Positions 10,701-18,566 of a DNA stretch of 64,000 nucleotides are shown here, in pieces. Position numbers and translations under genes: made by a program. A model generated the notes under the pieces. It worked only from the letters and a program-made list of their open reading frames with translations, did not search any database and was not told the DNA's origin. Numbering within the stretch: position 1 is the first letter of the stretch; each line of letters begins with the position of its first letter. Origin of the DNA: Blautia sp. (GTDB lineage Bacteria > Bacillota > Clostridia > Lachnospirales > Lachnospiraceae); contig JAFWGA010000038.1 in the NCBI GenBank assembly GCA_017515325.1, positions 38,467-102,466 on the forward strand, in the 5' to 3' direction.

Positions 10701-11301
10701 CAGCCTTATCCTGCATGAGGGAAATCTCCACCTTGTTTTTCAGGTGGGACGCGATGAGGTATTCCTCCAGATCCTGATAGGTCACCGGCTGGCTTAAAAA
10801 GCCCTTGTATCTGGCCCGGCGAAGTGGATCCCTGTTTTGTATCAGCTGCTCAAAGGAAGCGGATGTAAATATACGGAAGGCTTCCCGAAAATCTCTCTGG
10901 GCAATATCCCGAAATGCCTCCAAAGAACGCACCGAGCCGGAATTGCTTCTGATTTCTCCCGTTTCCGTGCGGATCTCAAAGGGCAGACGGTATTCTCCGA
11001 TATTGGTGGTAAAGTTGAGAAAACCTTCCACTCTTTCACCCGTTCTCAGGCCTACGGCATCTGCTCCATAGGAAAGGCAGATTGTCTCTCCGGAAAACTC
11101 CTGCATACCCGGAACCAGCCTGCGGCTGCTTGAGCTGATATAGCCTCGGATAGGAAAATGTTCCTCTGTGCCGAGATAGATTTCACTCTGTATAGATTCT
11201 CCCGCGGGAATTGTCACTGAGATCTTTTCCTGCGAAAACAAAAGCCCCGGCTGCTCATAGGTAAATTTTCCGCTTAGCAGTTCGTCTATCTTCTGTTTCA
11301 C
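7765..11301 (-). CDS. DUF5717 family large protein
   Basis: An 1178-residue protein of the DUF5717 type, function unknown. The N-terminal 120 residues look beta-rich (ISVTIPAGESIQSEIYLG; VEGFLNFTTNIGEYRLPF) and resemble an Ig-like or secretion-domain-style module. The middle (about 340-1000) is long, helical and TPR/solenoid-like. The C-terminus (about 1040-1160) is again beta-rich (KVFIEIHEDPKAKVTLFYRM). No signal peptide or transmembrane segment is seen, so it is probably a large cytosolic scaffold. Start is GTG with GGAAGGAA upstream. It is first of a tight run with DUF5716, TPR and EEP genes. Confidence 0.8.
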   Translation of the reverse strand: MKQKIDELLSGKFTYEQPGLLFSQEKISVTIPAGESIQSEIYLGTEEHFPIRGYISSSSRRLVPGMQEFSGETICLSYGADAVGLRTGERVEGFLNFTTNIGEYRLPFEIRTETGEIRSNSGSVRSLEAFRDIAQRDFREAFRIFTSASFEQLIQNRDPLRRARYKGFLSQPVTYQDLEEYLIASHLKNKVEISLMQDKAEFYSVSETRSELFTIQRSGWGHLRLEIEAKGSFLEPVRKVITDDDFIGSRYDLEYIIDRKKLAKGRQYGEILVKSPYEILAFPITASAYPKTDIKLRAVEKRHLLSMMKDYLEYQCGRTAFDEWAVSTHFTLNALKDSGQYYPEFQLYEAWLLHEEKKDDQAVQILSEYKDRVFTEEEIVLEGAYWYLSLVTGQISNYDQVITRIRNLYMMKGDSFVLLWFLLQLDHELTSPSRALYRMEELFERGCTSPFLYLEAWKYLREEPASMHTLSGFWIQVYYFAVRNGFLTEELSMRFVYLISYDKSFSLTACMVLEKCYELFPTDETLEGLCKYIIRGNPRRKEYFRWFSLAVERGLRITRLYEYYVETMDMSQRIVLPRSLLIYFKYNNDSLGDAKKAYLYANVITRRAEDTSTYGLYKSHMREFAEKSLSMGKMNEDYTILYREFYSQPDSYSDAAAIARVLFNYRVYCDNPRIRQVIVRCDQLVREDIYPLSKGSAFIRVYSQDSVILFQDEKQRRYETTVPYRKSPLFVDEDIARAVLNLGVDEPGLLLHFTENNDLSSQNLAIFERIVRSEAFTVEYRRKIRSRILDWFWTCAKDDGLDDYLRRIDIHEYVKVDKKKLLSILISRGLYDQAMKAVGEYGCEGLDHDEILRLVSREIENSDYIEDKELLSLASMLYHADCCDNATITYMIRYSQGPMSLLFSLRQEALARRLDTKDLEEKILCLLMFTDDYRKDGESVLEAYIRHDGDERVIGAYLTHLSYGIFVRDYAMSSLVLSYLLKVYQGQWKADRICRLALLKELSRGKARLEEAESIEQIEDDILAECMADEMSFGFFRRLNTRQLAPYQLDDKVFIEIHEDPKAKVTLFYRMDTGLGSQTHYRSEVLRNVYEGIFNRCFALFYGESIRYYFQVEKNGRTVKTSERVLSISRVENASVSKYQRINQMLSSRLLHGGKGLKKMITDYLRQEQYVKEMFHIR

Positions 11302-11380
11302 TGTTTATTCCTTCCACTTGCTTTTCATTGTCTGTGACGCATTGACGTAACGGTTCGGTTACCTGTGCCTTCACAGGAAT

Positions 11381-12613
11381 TTACTGCTCTTTGTCCACGC
11401 ATCGGAGAACATCGAATCGATCGGCCGGCTGGCTGAGCTTCACAAATAGCCTTTGTCTGGCATGTGGCGCATCCGGAACGGGCTTCATATCCTCATCGTA
11501 GATTGCTTCTACCCGGACAGGAATATCTTCTCCTCCCGGCTTTATGATCTCAATTTCATCGCCCAGGCAGAATTTGTTTTTCTGAGTAAGCCGGATCAGA
11601 CCATCTGCCCGTACATCCTCCACATAGCCAAGGTAGGTATATTCCTTCACATAGGTGGATTCTCCGTAGATCTGGCTGTCGGGGCCTGGCTTGCCATAAA
11701 AAAAGCCGGTACAGAACAGGCGATGCGTACAGTCGGAAATCTGCTTCTCATAATCCGCAGCCCGGGAAAGATAGCCTTCCCTGTCGCTGATGCAGTCGTC
11801 TATCGCCCGGCGGTAGGTCCTGGCCACGGTAGCGACATAAAGGGCGTTTTTCATCCGTCCCTCAATTTTGAAGCTGTCTATACCGCTGTCAATGAGATCA
11901 TCCACATGGGCAGCCATACACAGATCCCGGGAATTAAACAAAAAAGTGCCTCTTTCATTTTCCAGGACGGGCATGTATTGGCCTGGCCTGGTCTCCTCCA
12001 CCACATAATATTTCCAGCGGCAGGGGTGAGTACAGGCTCCCTGATTGGCATCCCGCCCTGTAAGAAAATTGCTGAGAAGGCACCTGCCGGAATAGGAAAT
12101 GCACATGGCACCGTGAACAAAAGCCTCCAGCTCCATTCCAGAGGGAAGCTTTTCTTTCATCTCCTTCAGCTCCTTCAGAGAAAGCTCCCTTCCGGCTACC
12201 ACACGCACAGCGCCAAGTCTGTGCCAGAAAAGTGCGGTCTCGTAATTGGTATTGTTGGCCTGGGTACTGATATGGATGTCTATCTCAGGACAAATCTCCC
12301 TGGCCAGGGAAAAAACGCCCGGGTCGGAGATGATCAGGGCGTCCGGCTGAATCTCCTTCAGATCCTTCAGGTAAGCCTTCACTCCTGTCAGGTCATCATT
12401 GTGAGCGATGATATTTACCGTGACATAGACCTTTACCCCGTATCCGTGGGCAAAGGCTATGCCCTCCTTCATCTCAGGGGAAGTGAAATTTTTTGCCTTG
12501 GCTCTGAGGCCAAATGCCTCCCCACCGATATAAACAGCATCCGCCCCGTAGATAACAGCTATTTTCAGTACTTCAAGGCTGCTGGCGGGGACAAGCAATT
12601 CTATTTTCCTCAT
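11381..12613 (-). CDS. trhP: U32-family tRNA hydroxylation protein (TrhP-like)
   Basis: A 410-residue peptidase-U32 family protein. Members TrhP/YegQ and B. subtilis YrrN/YrrO make 5-hydroxyuridine at tRNA wobble position 34 using prephenate. Signature stretches are LVPASSLEVLKIAVIYGADAV at the start, HISTQANNTN near 136, and the U32 core ELEAFVHGAMCISYSGRC (about 162-179) followed by CTHPCRW, with cysteines for an iron-sulfur cluster. DSFKIEGRMKNALYVATVART is also typical. The ATG overlaps the trmR stop by 4 bases. B. subtilis has the same neighbourhood yrrM-yrrN-yrrO, but only one U32 gene is present here; whether it does the work of both is inference. Confidence 0.9.
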   Translation of the reverse strand: MRKIELLVPASSLEVLKIAVIYGADAVYIGGEAFGLRAKAKNFTSPEMKEGIAFAHGYGVKVYVTVNIIAHNDDLTGVKAYLKDLKEIQPDALIISDPGVFSLAREICPEIDIHISTQANNTNYETALFWHRLGAVRVVAGRELSLKELKEMKEKLPSGMELEAFVHGAMCISYSGRCLLSNFLTGRDANQGACTHPCRWKYYVVEETRPGQYMPVLENERGTFLFNSRDLCMAAHVDDLIDSGIDSFKIEGRMKNALYVATVARTYRRAIDDCISDREGYLSRAADYEKQISDCTHRLFCTGFFYGKPGPDSQIYGESTYVKEYTYLGYVEDVRADGLIRLTQKNKFCLGDEIEIIKPGGEDIPVRVEAIYDEDMKPVPDAPHARQRLFVKLSQPADRFDVLRCVDKEQ

Positions 12614-13251
12614 GGTTCCACCTTCACTGTGACAGAAACGCCGTCCCCCGTCGGCAGAACCGTGGTTCTAAGGCCGGGAGTATGGGTCAGGGAGTACAGG
12701 TACTCCCTCATTCTGTGAAATATGGTTCTGTCCCGGCGCTCTACCAGGAAATGGGATTCGAGAATATCCCCTCCCCTCAGGCAGTTGTCGGAAACAAGAA
12801 CGCTGCCGGTATGCATCAGCCTGAGCATATCCGGCAGCCAACGGATGTATTGCCCTTTTGCAGCATCCATAAAGATCAGGTCAAAGGATGGCGAAAGGGA
12901 AGGCAGAATGCGGGATGCGTCTCCGGTGAGAAGATGAATCTGCCCCTGTCTGCCAAGGTCTGCTATATTAGCGGCAGCCTGGGCGGCTCTTTTCTCATCC
13001 TTTTCGATGGTAGTAACCTGTACATCTGTCGGTCCGTATTCACACATAAACAGAGCCGAAAAGCCTGTGGCCGTACCTATCTCCAGGATACGCTCCGGTT
13101 TCTGAAGGGCCAGAAGCACCTTTAAAAGGCTTTGAACCTGATCCCGGATCACCGGAACCTGGTCCATTCTGGCCCGAAGCCAGATCCTGTCCAGACAATC
13201 CGGCAGATCCTCCTGAAGAGAGGACAGAAATATTTGCATGTTCTCTTCCAT
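12610..13251 (-). CDS. trmR: tRNA 5-hydroxyuridine methyltransferase (TrmR)
   Basis: A 213-residue SAM-dependent O-methyltransferase of the COMT/YrrM family. It is expected to convert 5-hydroxyuridine-34 to 5-methoxyuridine in tRNA. SAM-binding motif I is visible as ILEIGTATGFSALFM (about 54-68). SFDLIFMDAAKGQYIRWLPD (about 123-142) is the family acidic metal/catalytic segment, and LVSDNCLRGGDI follows. Start and stop codons overlap those of the flanking mltG-like and trhP genes, so three genes are coupled. Adjacency to a U32 gene supports the TrmR assignment over a generic methyltransferase. Confidence 0.88.
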   Translation of the reverse strand: MEENMQIFLSSLQEDLPDCLDRIWLRARMDQVPVIRDQVQSLLKVLLALQKPERILEIGTATGFSALFMCEYGPTDVQVTTIEKDEKRAAQAAANIADLGRQGQIHLLTGDASRILPSLSPSFDLIFMDAAKGQYIRWLPDMLRLMHTGSVLVSDNCLRGGDILESHFLVERRDRTIFHRMREYLYSLTHTPGLRTTVLPTGDGVSVTVKVEP

Positions 13252-13655
13252 CAGGAGCCTGCTCCTTCCGTTTCTTCCTCTTCACCGGCAAGAACGCTCA
13301 TGATACGCGAGGGAGTATAGGCCGTACTCAGTGTGAACACGCCGGAATTCAGGTTGCCATAGTAATTTGACAAAAGCTCCTGGACAAAGAAAACCCTGGC
13401 ATCACTGATCAGCCCGTTCTCCTCCAGGATTTTTCCGATCTGATAGTCGCTTGTTCCCTGGGGTATGATGATGGTAATCTCCTGCCCGGCTCCCGGGCTG
13501 ACGGCTTTCTGGTCGAAGACTTCATACCCGAACTGATAGGCCTGCTTTCCCAGCCAGAAAATCAGGACAGCAACGCAGACATATAATGCAATGTGAAAAG
13601 CGAAGCCGGCAAAAGCCAGGCCGGCCCTTTGTACAATATATCGCTTTTTCCCCAT
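13251..13655 (-). CDS. Short MltG-like (YceG N-terminal) membrane protein
   Basis: A 134-residue protein with one N-terminal membrane helix (about 10-38) and an extracytoplasmic LysM-like segment resembling the N-terminal subdomain of MltG/YceG: ITIIIPQGTSDYQIGKILEENGLI and VFTLSTAYTPSRIMSVL. Full MltG proteins (about 340 residues) continue into a lytic transglycosylase domain that cuts nascent glycan strands. Here the catalytic part is absent and the protein ends after a Glu-rich tail. It occupies the position of yrrL (mltG) in the B. subtilis order, so it is probably a reduced homologue rather than a random fragment. Enzyme activity is unlikely. Confidence 0.75.
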   Translation of the reverse strand: MGKKRYIVQRAGLAFAGFAFHIALYVCVAVLIFWLGKQAYQFGYEVFDQKAVSPGAGQEITIIIPQGTSDYQIGKILEENGLISDARVFFVQELLSNYYGNLNSGVFTLSTAYTPSRIMSVLAGEEEETEGAGS

Positions 13656-13711
13656 ATTCCGTCATCCTTTCCGCACTTGCCGTTATCCTTTATTTCCGGC
13701 ATTGTTTCCTC

Positions 13712-14053
13712 TTATCCGACATCAGGTACATCGATCTCAATCCCGTCCACAATACGGCGGGCGATTTTCTGAAGAAGCTTGCACAAAGCCAGCTCCGCGT
13801 CCAGATAAGCATTCACCTGGGTATTCTTGCGCAGCTGTCGGGATTCCTGATAGATCCCCCCTACCACCTCCAGAAGATTGGATTCATTGGCCTGCCTTTG
13901 AAGCCGGAAATTATCCGCCCGAAACTGCATAACCCTTTCATACAGTACATGATCCTGTTTTAATATGGTCTCCTGTTTTCGGAATTCCTGATAGATCTGA
14001 GTCTTGTGCACAGCAGTGAGGAGATCGCTGATCTCCTGGTCAAGCTCGTCCAT
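13712..14053 (-). CDS. YlbF/YmcA family regulator
   Basis: A 113-residue, mostly helical protein of the YlbF/YmcA (DUF964) family. In B. subtilis YlbF, YmcA and YaaT form the Y-complex that guides RNase Y cleavage. The central VLYERVMQFRADNFRLQRQAN is typical for the family. Its ATG lies one base from the RNase J stop, so the two are almost certainly co-transcribed, and the RNA-decay link is consistent with the family role. It could act on RNase Y encoded elsewhere. Confidence 0.8.
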   Translation of the reverse strand: MDELDQEISDLLTAVHKTQIYQEFRKQETILKQDHVLYERVMQFRADNFRLQRQANESNLLEVVGGIYQESRQLRKNTQVNAYLDAELALCKLLQKIARRIVDGIEIDVPDVG

Positions 14054-16018
14054 TTATGCCTCCATAATGATGGGAAGGATCATGGGACTTCTCTTTGTCT
14101 CCTTCCAAACATAATCGCTCAATGCATCCTTGATACTGGTCTTGATCTTTGTCCAGTCTGTCATCCTTGATCTCATGCTGTTGTCAAGCGCTTCGGAAAC
14201 CACCTCATTTGCCCTTCCCATCAGGTTTTCCGCCTCTCTGACATAGACAAAGCCCCGGGATATGATGTCCGGGCCGGCAAGAACCACGTTGGAATGGCGT
14301 TCCAGGGTAACCACGACAATGATGATACCGTCCTCAGCAAGCTTCTGTCGATCCTTGAGGACGACATTACCCACGTCACCGACTCCCAGACCGTCCACCA
14401 GGATGGCTCCGGTCTGGACATTTCCACAGATTTTGGCTCCGGCCTCATTCAGCTCCAGAATATTGCCGGACTGCAGGACAAAAATATTCTCCTTGGGAAT
14501 TCCCAGATCCTCCACCACCTGCCGTTGAGCGGTAAGGTGACGGTATTCCCCGTGAACGGGAATGGCATATCTTGGCCTGACAAGGGAGTAAATCAGCTTG
14601 ATTTCCTCCTGGCAGGCATGGCCGGAAACATGGGCATCCTGGAAGATTACCCTGGCTCCCTTCATGGCCAGCTCGTTGATGACCTTGGAAACTGCCTTTT
14701 CGTTGCCGGGAATGGGATGGGAACTGAAGATAATCGCGTCATTGGGCTTGATGGTGATTTTCTTGTGGATACTTGCTGCCATCCTGGACAGGGCGGCCAT
14801 GGACTCTCCCTGGCTGCCGGTAGTGATCAGGACGACCTTTTCATCCGGGTAATTCTTCACACTGTCTATATCGATCAGAGTCTGATCCGGAATCCGAAGA
14901 TAGCCAAGCTCCGCCGCTGTGGAGATGACATTGACCATGCTCCGTCCCTCCACCGCAACCTTTCTGCCGAAACGGTAAGCGGTATTGATGATCTGCTGTA
15001 CGCGGTCCACATTGGAGGCGAAGGTTGCTATGATAATCCGGCAGGACTTGTATTCGTTGAAAAGGTTCTCAAAAACACGCCCGACCGTCCTTTCTGACAT
15101 GGTAAAACCCGGACGTTCCGCATTCGTGCTGTCGCACATCAGGGCAAGCACACCCTTTTTCCCGATCTCGGCAAAGCGCTGAAGGTCTATGGCATCCCCA
15201 AAAACCGGGGTGTAATCCACTTTGAAATCCCCGGTGTGCACGACAATGCCGGCAGGGGAATAGATCGCCAGGGCGGAAGCATCCTGAATGCTGTGATTTG
15301 TTTTGATAAACTCCACAGCGAAATCCCCCAGGTTGATTACCTGACCGTGACGAACCTCCTTCATCCTGGTGGAAGCCACCATATTGTGCTCTTCCAGCTT
15401 TTTGGTGATGAGGGCAAGGGTCAGCCGGGTCGAATAAATGGGAACATTGATGTCTCTCAACACATAGGGCAGAGCACCGATATGGTCTTCATGACCATGG
15501 GTGATGACAAAACCCTTGACCTTGGATATATTGTCCTTCAGGTAAGTGACATCCGGAATGACCAGGTCGATCCCCAGCATGTCGTCCTCCGGGAAGGAAA
15601 GACCACAGTCCACAACAACAATACTCCCCCCATATTCAAAGGCGGTAATGTTCATACCGATCTGTTCCAGGCCACCCAGGGGAATAATGCGAAGCTTACC
15701 CTCTCCGCGCTTGGACTTCTTTCCCGAGGATGGCAAGAGCTTTGGCGGGGCCTGAAGCGGCAGGATGCTATCGATCCTGGTCGAGGACTGGGACACGATA
15801 TCCAAAAGATGGCTCTTTCCCCTGGAACTGTATTTGGTGCCCCCCTCTTTTGGCTTGTAAATCACACCGGTATCCTTGCCCTTTTTTTTCTCCTGAGACT
15901 GGCTGCGGGGGGATTTGACTACAGCCTGCTTTTTGGCTGCCGTTTTATATTTTGGCTGAGCAGCCCTTCCATGGCTGCTGCCCGATTTTCCACTGGTATA
16001 CTGTCTGTCATTTTTCAA
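14054..16018 (-). CDS. rnjA: Ribonuclease J with basic N-terminal extension
   Basis: A 654-residue RNase J, a 5'-3' exo- and endoribonuclease of the beta-CASP metallo-beta-lactamase group that processes and degrades mRNA. The zinc motif THGHEDH lies at 173-179, with LRIIPLGGLEQIGMN at the start of the catalytic core. CDSTNAERPGFTMSE and SGHACQEEIKLIYSLVRPRYAIPVHGEYRH are beta-CASP landmarks. Bacillus enzymes are about 555 residues. Here about 108 extra residues at the N-terminus are rich in Lys, Arg, Ser and Gln, probably disordered and possibly RNA-binding. The start is TTG with GGAGG nine bases upstream. Whether it matches RnjA or RnjB cannot be settled. Confidence 0.93.
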   Translation of the reverse strand: MKNDRQYTSGKSGSSHGRAAQPKYKTAAKKQAVVKSPRSQSQEKKKGKDTGVIYKPKEGGTKYSSRGKSHLLDIVSQSSTRIDSILPLQAPPKLLPSSGKKSKRGEGKLRIIPLGGLEQIGMNITAFEYGGSIVVVDCGLSFPEDDMLGIDLVIPDVTYLKDNISKVKGFVITHGHEDHIGALPYVLRDINVPIYSTRLTLALITKKLEEHNMVASTRMKEVRHGQVINLGDFAVEFIKTNHSIQDASALAIYSPAGIVVHTGDFKVDYTPVFGDAIDLQRFAEIGKKGVLALMCDSTNAERPGFTMSERTVGRVFENLFNEYKSCRIIIATFASNVDRVQQIINTAYRFGRKVAVEGRSMVNVISTAAELGYLRIPDQTLIDIDSVKNYPDEKVVLITTGSQGESMAALSRMAASIHKKITIKPNDAIIFSSHPIPGNEKAVSKVINELAMKGARVIFQDAHVSGHACQEEIKLIYSLVRPRYAIPVHGEYRHLTAQRQVVEDLGIPKENIFVLQSGNILELNEAGAKICGNVQTGAILVDGLGVGDVGNVVLKDRQKLAEDGIIIVVVTLERHSNVVLAGPDIISRGFVYVREAENLMGRANEVVSEALDNSMRSRMTDWTKIKTSIKDALSDYVWKETKRSPMILPIIMEA

Positions 16019-16054
16019 GTAATATTGCCTCCATAAATCATAATATGCCTCCTC

Positions 16055-16324
16055 CTATTCTTCCAACACAACGTCTTCTTCTGCCAGCATTTGCCTGAAA
16101 ACATCGAATACCGCTGACACTTCTTCTTCATCTTCAACCATTTCATAGATAGCCTGAGGGCTTTCCTGGGAGGAGGTATCCTTCATAATATAGGCATATG
16201 CGTCTTCTCCGGAATCCTGCAGGCGGCTGACGAGCAGATACGTTTTTCCGGCGATAACCGTCTGCTCTTCGACAAGAAATTCTTCTGTAGAACCATCATC
16301 AAGCGTGAAGAGAATTGTCTCCAT
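16055..16324 (-). CDS. DUF1292 family protein (YrzB-like)
   Basis: An 89-residue acidic protein of the DUF1292 family. The start METILFTLDDGSTEEF is preferred over an upstream in-frame codon because GAGGG sits six bases before it and the upstream part overlaps ruvX. Core strands (FLVEEQTVIAGKTYLLVSRL, then YAYIMKD) are family-typical. The last 30 residues are very acidic. In Firmicutes it accompanies ireB and ruvX, as here. Function unknown. Confidence 0.85.
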   Translation of the reverse strand: METILFTLDDGSTEEFLVEEQTVIAGKTYLLVSRLQDSGEDAYAYIMKDTSSQESPQAIYEMVEDEEEVSAVFDVFRQMLAEEDVVLEE

Positions 16325-16334
16325 CTGTCTACCC

Positions 16335-16799
16335 TCAATCTTCGTCTGTAGGGAAACAGGCAAGCTCTTTGACAGGAGTCCTGGCGTCAAGCCAGGATTG
16401 CAGGATCAGTGCGGCCGCCATCTCATCCAGATACTGCTTCTGGTTTTCCCTGCGGACGTTTGCCTGTATCAGAATCCGTTTTGCCTGTTCCGTGGTCAGT
16501 CTTTCATCCCACATCTCTACCTCAAGGCCGGTGCGTGCTCTGAGCATATCACCGAACTCACAGGCCCTTGCAGCTCTTTCTCCCAGTGTGTTGTTCATAT
16601 TTTTGGGAAGACCTACCACTATTTTATCTGCTTGATATTCTTGGGCAAGCGCTTCAATCCGGGCTAAGGTACGCCGCAGCTTGCCTTCTCTTTCCCTGTG
16701 GATCGTCTCCAGGGGCTGGGCCGTCCATCCCATAGGATCTGAGACAGCTACCCCTACCGTTTTCGAACCGTAATCAAGGCCGAGAATTCTTTGGGTCAT
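16335..16799 (-). CDS. ruvX: RuvX/YqgF Holliday-junction resolvase-like nuclease
   Basis: A 154-residue RNase H-fold protein of the YqgF family, tied to 16S rRNA 5' processing and possible Holliday junction resolution. The catalytic Asp is in RILGLDYGSKTVGVAVSD. DKIVVGLPKNMNNTLGERA, MWDERLTT and a C-terminal EMAAALILQSWLD complete the active-site pattern. The ATG at 16799 overlaps the ireB stop (ATGA) and has GGGAG five bases upstream. It is co-transcribed with ireB and DUF1292, as in B. subtilis yrzL-yrrK-yrzB. Confidence 0.92.
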   Translation of the reverse strand: MTQRILGLDYGSKTVGVAVSDPMGWTAQPLETIHREREGKLRRTLARIEALAQEYQADKIVVGLPKNMNNTLGERAARACEFGDMLRARTGLEVEMWDERLTTEQAKRILIQANVRRENQKQYLDEMAAALILQSWLDARTPVKELACFPTDED

Positions 16800-17071
16800 G
16801 ACTGCTCCCAAGACCGGTTTTTCAGATATTCCGTGAGAAGCTCTTCCACCAGCTCGTCCCGCTCCACACGCATAATGGTGGATCTTGCCCCCTTATAGCT
16901 GGTGATGTAGGTGGGATCTCCCGACATAATATATCCTACGATCTGATTGACCGGATTGTAACCCTTTTCTTCCATCGCGGTATAGACATGACTGATGATT
17001 TCCTTCACTTCCAGAAGCTGTTCCGGCGCAACATGAAAATATTGGGTATTGCCCAGGTTTGTTTCTGCCAT
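16796..17071 (-). CDS. ireB: IreB family regulatory phosphoprotein
   Basis: A 91-residue protein of the DUF965/YrzL/IreB family. In Enterococcus faecalis IreB is phosphorylated by the PASTA kinase IreK and modulates cephalosporin resistance. Strong family motifs are YTAMEEKGYNPVNQIVGYI, SGDPTYITSYKGARS and RDELVEELLTEYLK. Threonines in the N-terminal MAETNLGNTQYF are candidate phosphorylation sites by analogy. First gene of the coupled ireB-ruvX-DUF1292 run. No Ser/Thr kinase gene is in this window. Confidence 0.93.
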   Translation of the reverse strand: MAETNLGNTQYFHVAPEQLLEVKEIISHVYTAMEEKGYNPVNQIVGYIMSGDPTYITSYKGARSTIMRVERDELVEELLTEYLKNRSWEQS

Positions 17072-17171
17072 CTTGGATCCGTCCCTTTCTTAGTTATAGT
17101 ATGCGCACAAATGTATGTTTGTTTTATTTTACCCTAAAACAGTACAAAATACAACCATGTTTGTTTTATCG

Positions 17172-18515
17172 TTACTTTTCAGCCTTTTCTCCCAGCAAAA
17201 GATGCTCTGTCAGAAAGCCTGTTGTCCTGACAAAGACCCGATCATTCACTCTCTCCTGAGAAGCCAGGGCGATGGGGATGTATTCTCTGCTGTGTCCTAA
17301 GGAGCAGAGCCGGCCTTCGATCTTCTTACTTTCCTCAATCAGGACCTCCAAGGTCTTCCCTGTCCATCTTTCTTCATATTCTCTGATTCGCTTTTTGTTC
17401 AGGGCAAGAAGCTGTTCACTGCGCCTGGTCTTTTCCGCTTCAGGGATCTGGCCTTCCATGGAGGCCGCCCTGGTTCCGTCGCGTTTAGAATATTTGAAGA
17501 TATGGGTTTCATAAAAGCGGACTTTTTCGATAAAATCCATAGATTCCTGAAAATCCTCATCACTTTCCTGGGGAAACCCAACGATAATATCTGTTGTAAT
17601 GGCCGGGTCGTCGAAGCAGCTGCGCAGCAGCTGAGTCTTTTCCATGAAGTCCCCTGAACGGTAACGACGGTTCATCCTTTCCAGTGTCCTGTCGCAGCCG
17701 CTCTGAAGGGAAAGGTGAAAGTGAGGGCAGATTTTATCGAGGCGGGACAGGGCATGCACAAAATCCTCTGTAATGATGCCCGGCTCCAAAGATCCCAGCC
17801 TGATTCTCTCTATCCCCTCCACCTGGTGGACTGCTTCGATCAGATTCAGAAGAGTGCTTTTTTCCCCCTTCGCGAAATCCATGCCGTAGGAGCTGAGGTG
17901 GATACCGGTCAGAACCACCTCCTGATAGCCCTTTGCGGCAAGGACTCTGATTTCCTCGAGGATTTCTTCCGGCTTTCTGGAACGTACCCGGCCTCTGGCA
18001 TAGGGAATGAGGCAATAGCTGCAAAACTGGTTACAGCCGTCGCAGACTTTGATAAAGGCTCGTACGTGTTCCGCAGTCTTTTCGATCCGCAGGGGCTCAA
18101 AGGAGCCGGATTCGGCAATAACAATAACATCCTCTTTTTTCTGCCTGTTTTTCTGATATTCCTCAATGGCTTCAACCAGTCCTGTCTTTCGGTCGTTCCC
18201 TAAGACCAAGTCAACCGCCGCGTCCTCGGTCAGTCTGTCGTGACTGATCTGGGCATAGCAGCCCGTAGCAATCACGATCGCATCCGGATTCATTTTCTTT
18301 GCCCGGTGCAGCATTTGGCGGGATTTTCGGTCAGCAATGTTGGTTACGGTACAGGTATTGATCACGTAAACGTCCGCCCCTGGCTCAAAGGGAACAATTT
18401 CATATCCGGCCTTTTCCAGAAGCTGCTGCATGGCCTCTGTCTCATAAGCATTCACTTTGCAGCCCAGACTGTGCAAGGCGGCTTTCTTTGTGTGCATACA
18501 ATTTACCATTGACAT
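17172..18515 (-). CDS. mtaB: tRNA t6A37 methylthiotransferase MtaB
   Basis: A 447-residue radical SAM methylthiotransferase that converts t6A to ms2t6A at tRNA position 37. The N-terminal UPF0004 domain begins AALHSLGCKVNAYETEAM with its first cluster cysteine. The radical SAM motif is CDGCNQFCSYCLIPYARGRVRSR (written here as its core CNQFCSYC). A TRAM-like C-terminal domain follows (TLEVLIEESKK). The SLGCKVN signature separates MtaB from MiaB and RimO. Transcribed away from the Crh-like gene. The ATG sits at 18515 with AAGG upstream; a second ATG two codons later is possible. Confidence 0.93.
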   Translation of the reverse strand: MSMVNCMHTKKAALHSLGCKVNAYETEAMQQLLEKAGYEIVPFEPGADVYVINTCTVTNIADRKSRQMLHRAKKMNPDAIVIATGCYAQISHDRLTEDAAVDLVLGNDRKTGLVEAIEEYQKNRQKKEDVIVIAESGSFEPLRIEKTAEHVRAFIKVCDGCNQFCSYCLIPYARGRVRSRKPEEILEEIRVLAAKGYQEVVLTGIHLSSYGMDFAKGEKSTLLNLIEAVHQVEGIERIRLGSLEPGIITEDFVHALSRLDKICPHFHLSLQSGCDRTLERMNRRYRSGDFMEKTQLLRSCFDDPAITTDIIVGFPQESDEDFQESMDFIEKVRFYETHIFKYSKRDGTRAASMEGQIPEAEKTRRSEQLLALNKKRIREYEERWTGKTLEVLIEESKKIEGRLCSLGHSREYIPIALASQERVNDRVFVRTTGFLTEHLLLGEKAEK

Positions 18516-18537
18516 TTTGACGCCTTCCCATTAAGAT
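18509..18537 (+). promoter_or_regulatory. Promoter for the HPr-like gene
   Basis: TTGACA at 18509-18514 and TAAGAT at 18532-18537 are separated by exactly 17 bases. The downstream gene has AAAGGAGG at about 18551. The -35 box overlaps the mtaB start codon, so the two divergent genes share this small interval. Confidence 0.75.
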
Positions 18538-18566
18538 AAGCACGACCCTGAAAGGAGGAAAATATT

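Noticed and set aside
11453-12718. Long plus-strand open frame (about 420 codons)
   Set aside because: Antisense to the U32 gene, whose motifs are clear; residue composition is that of a shadow frame.
14294-15097. Plus-strand frame of about 267 codons
   Set aside because: Antisense to the RNase J core.
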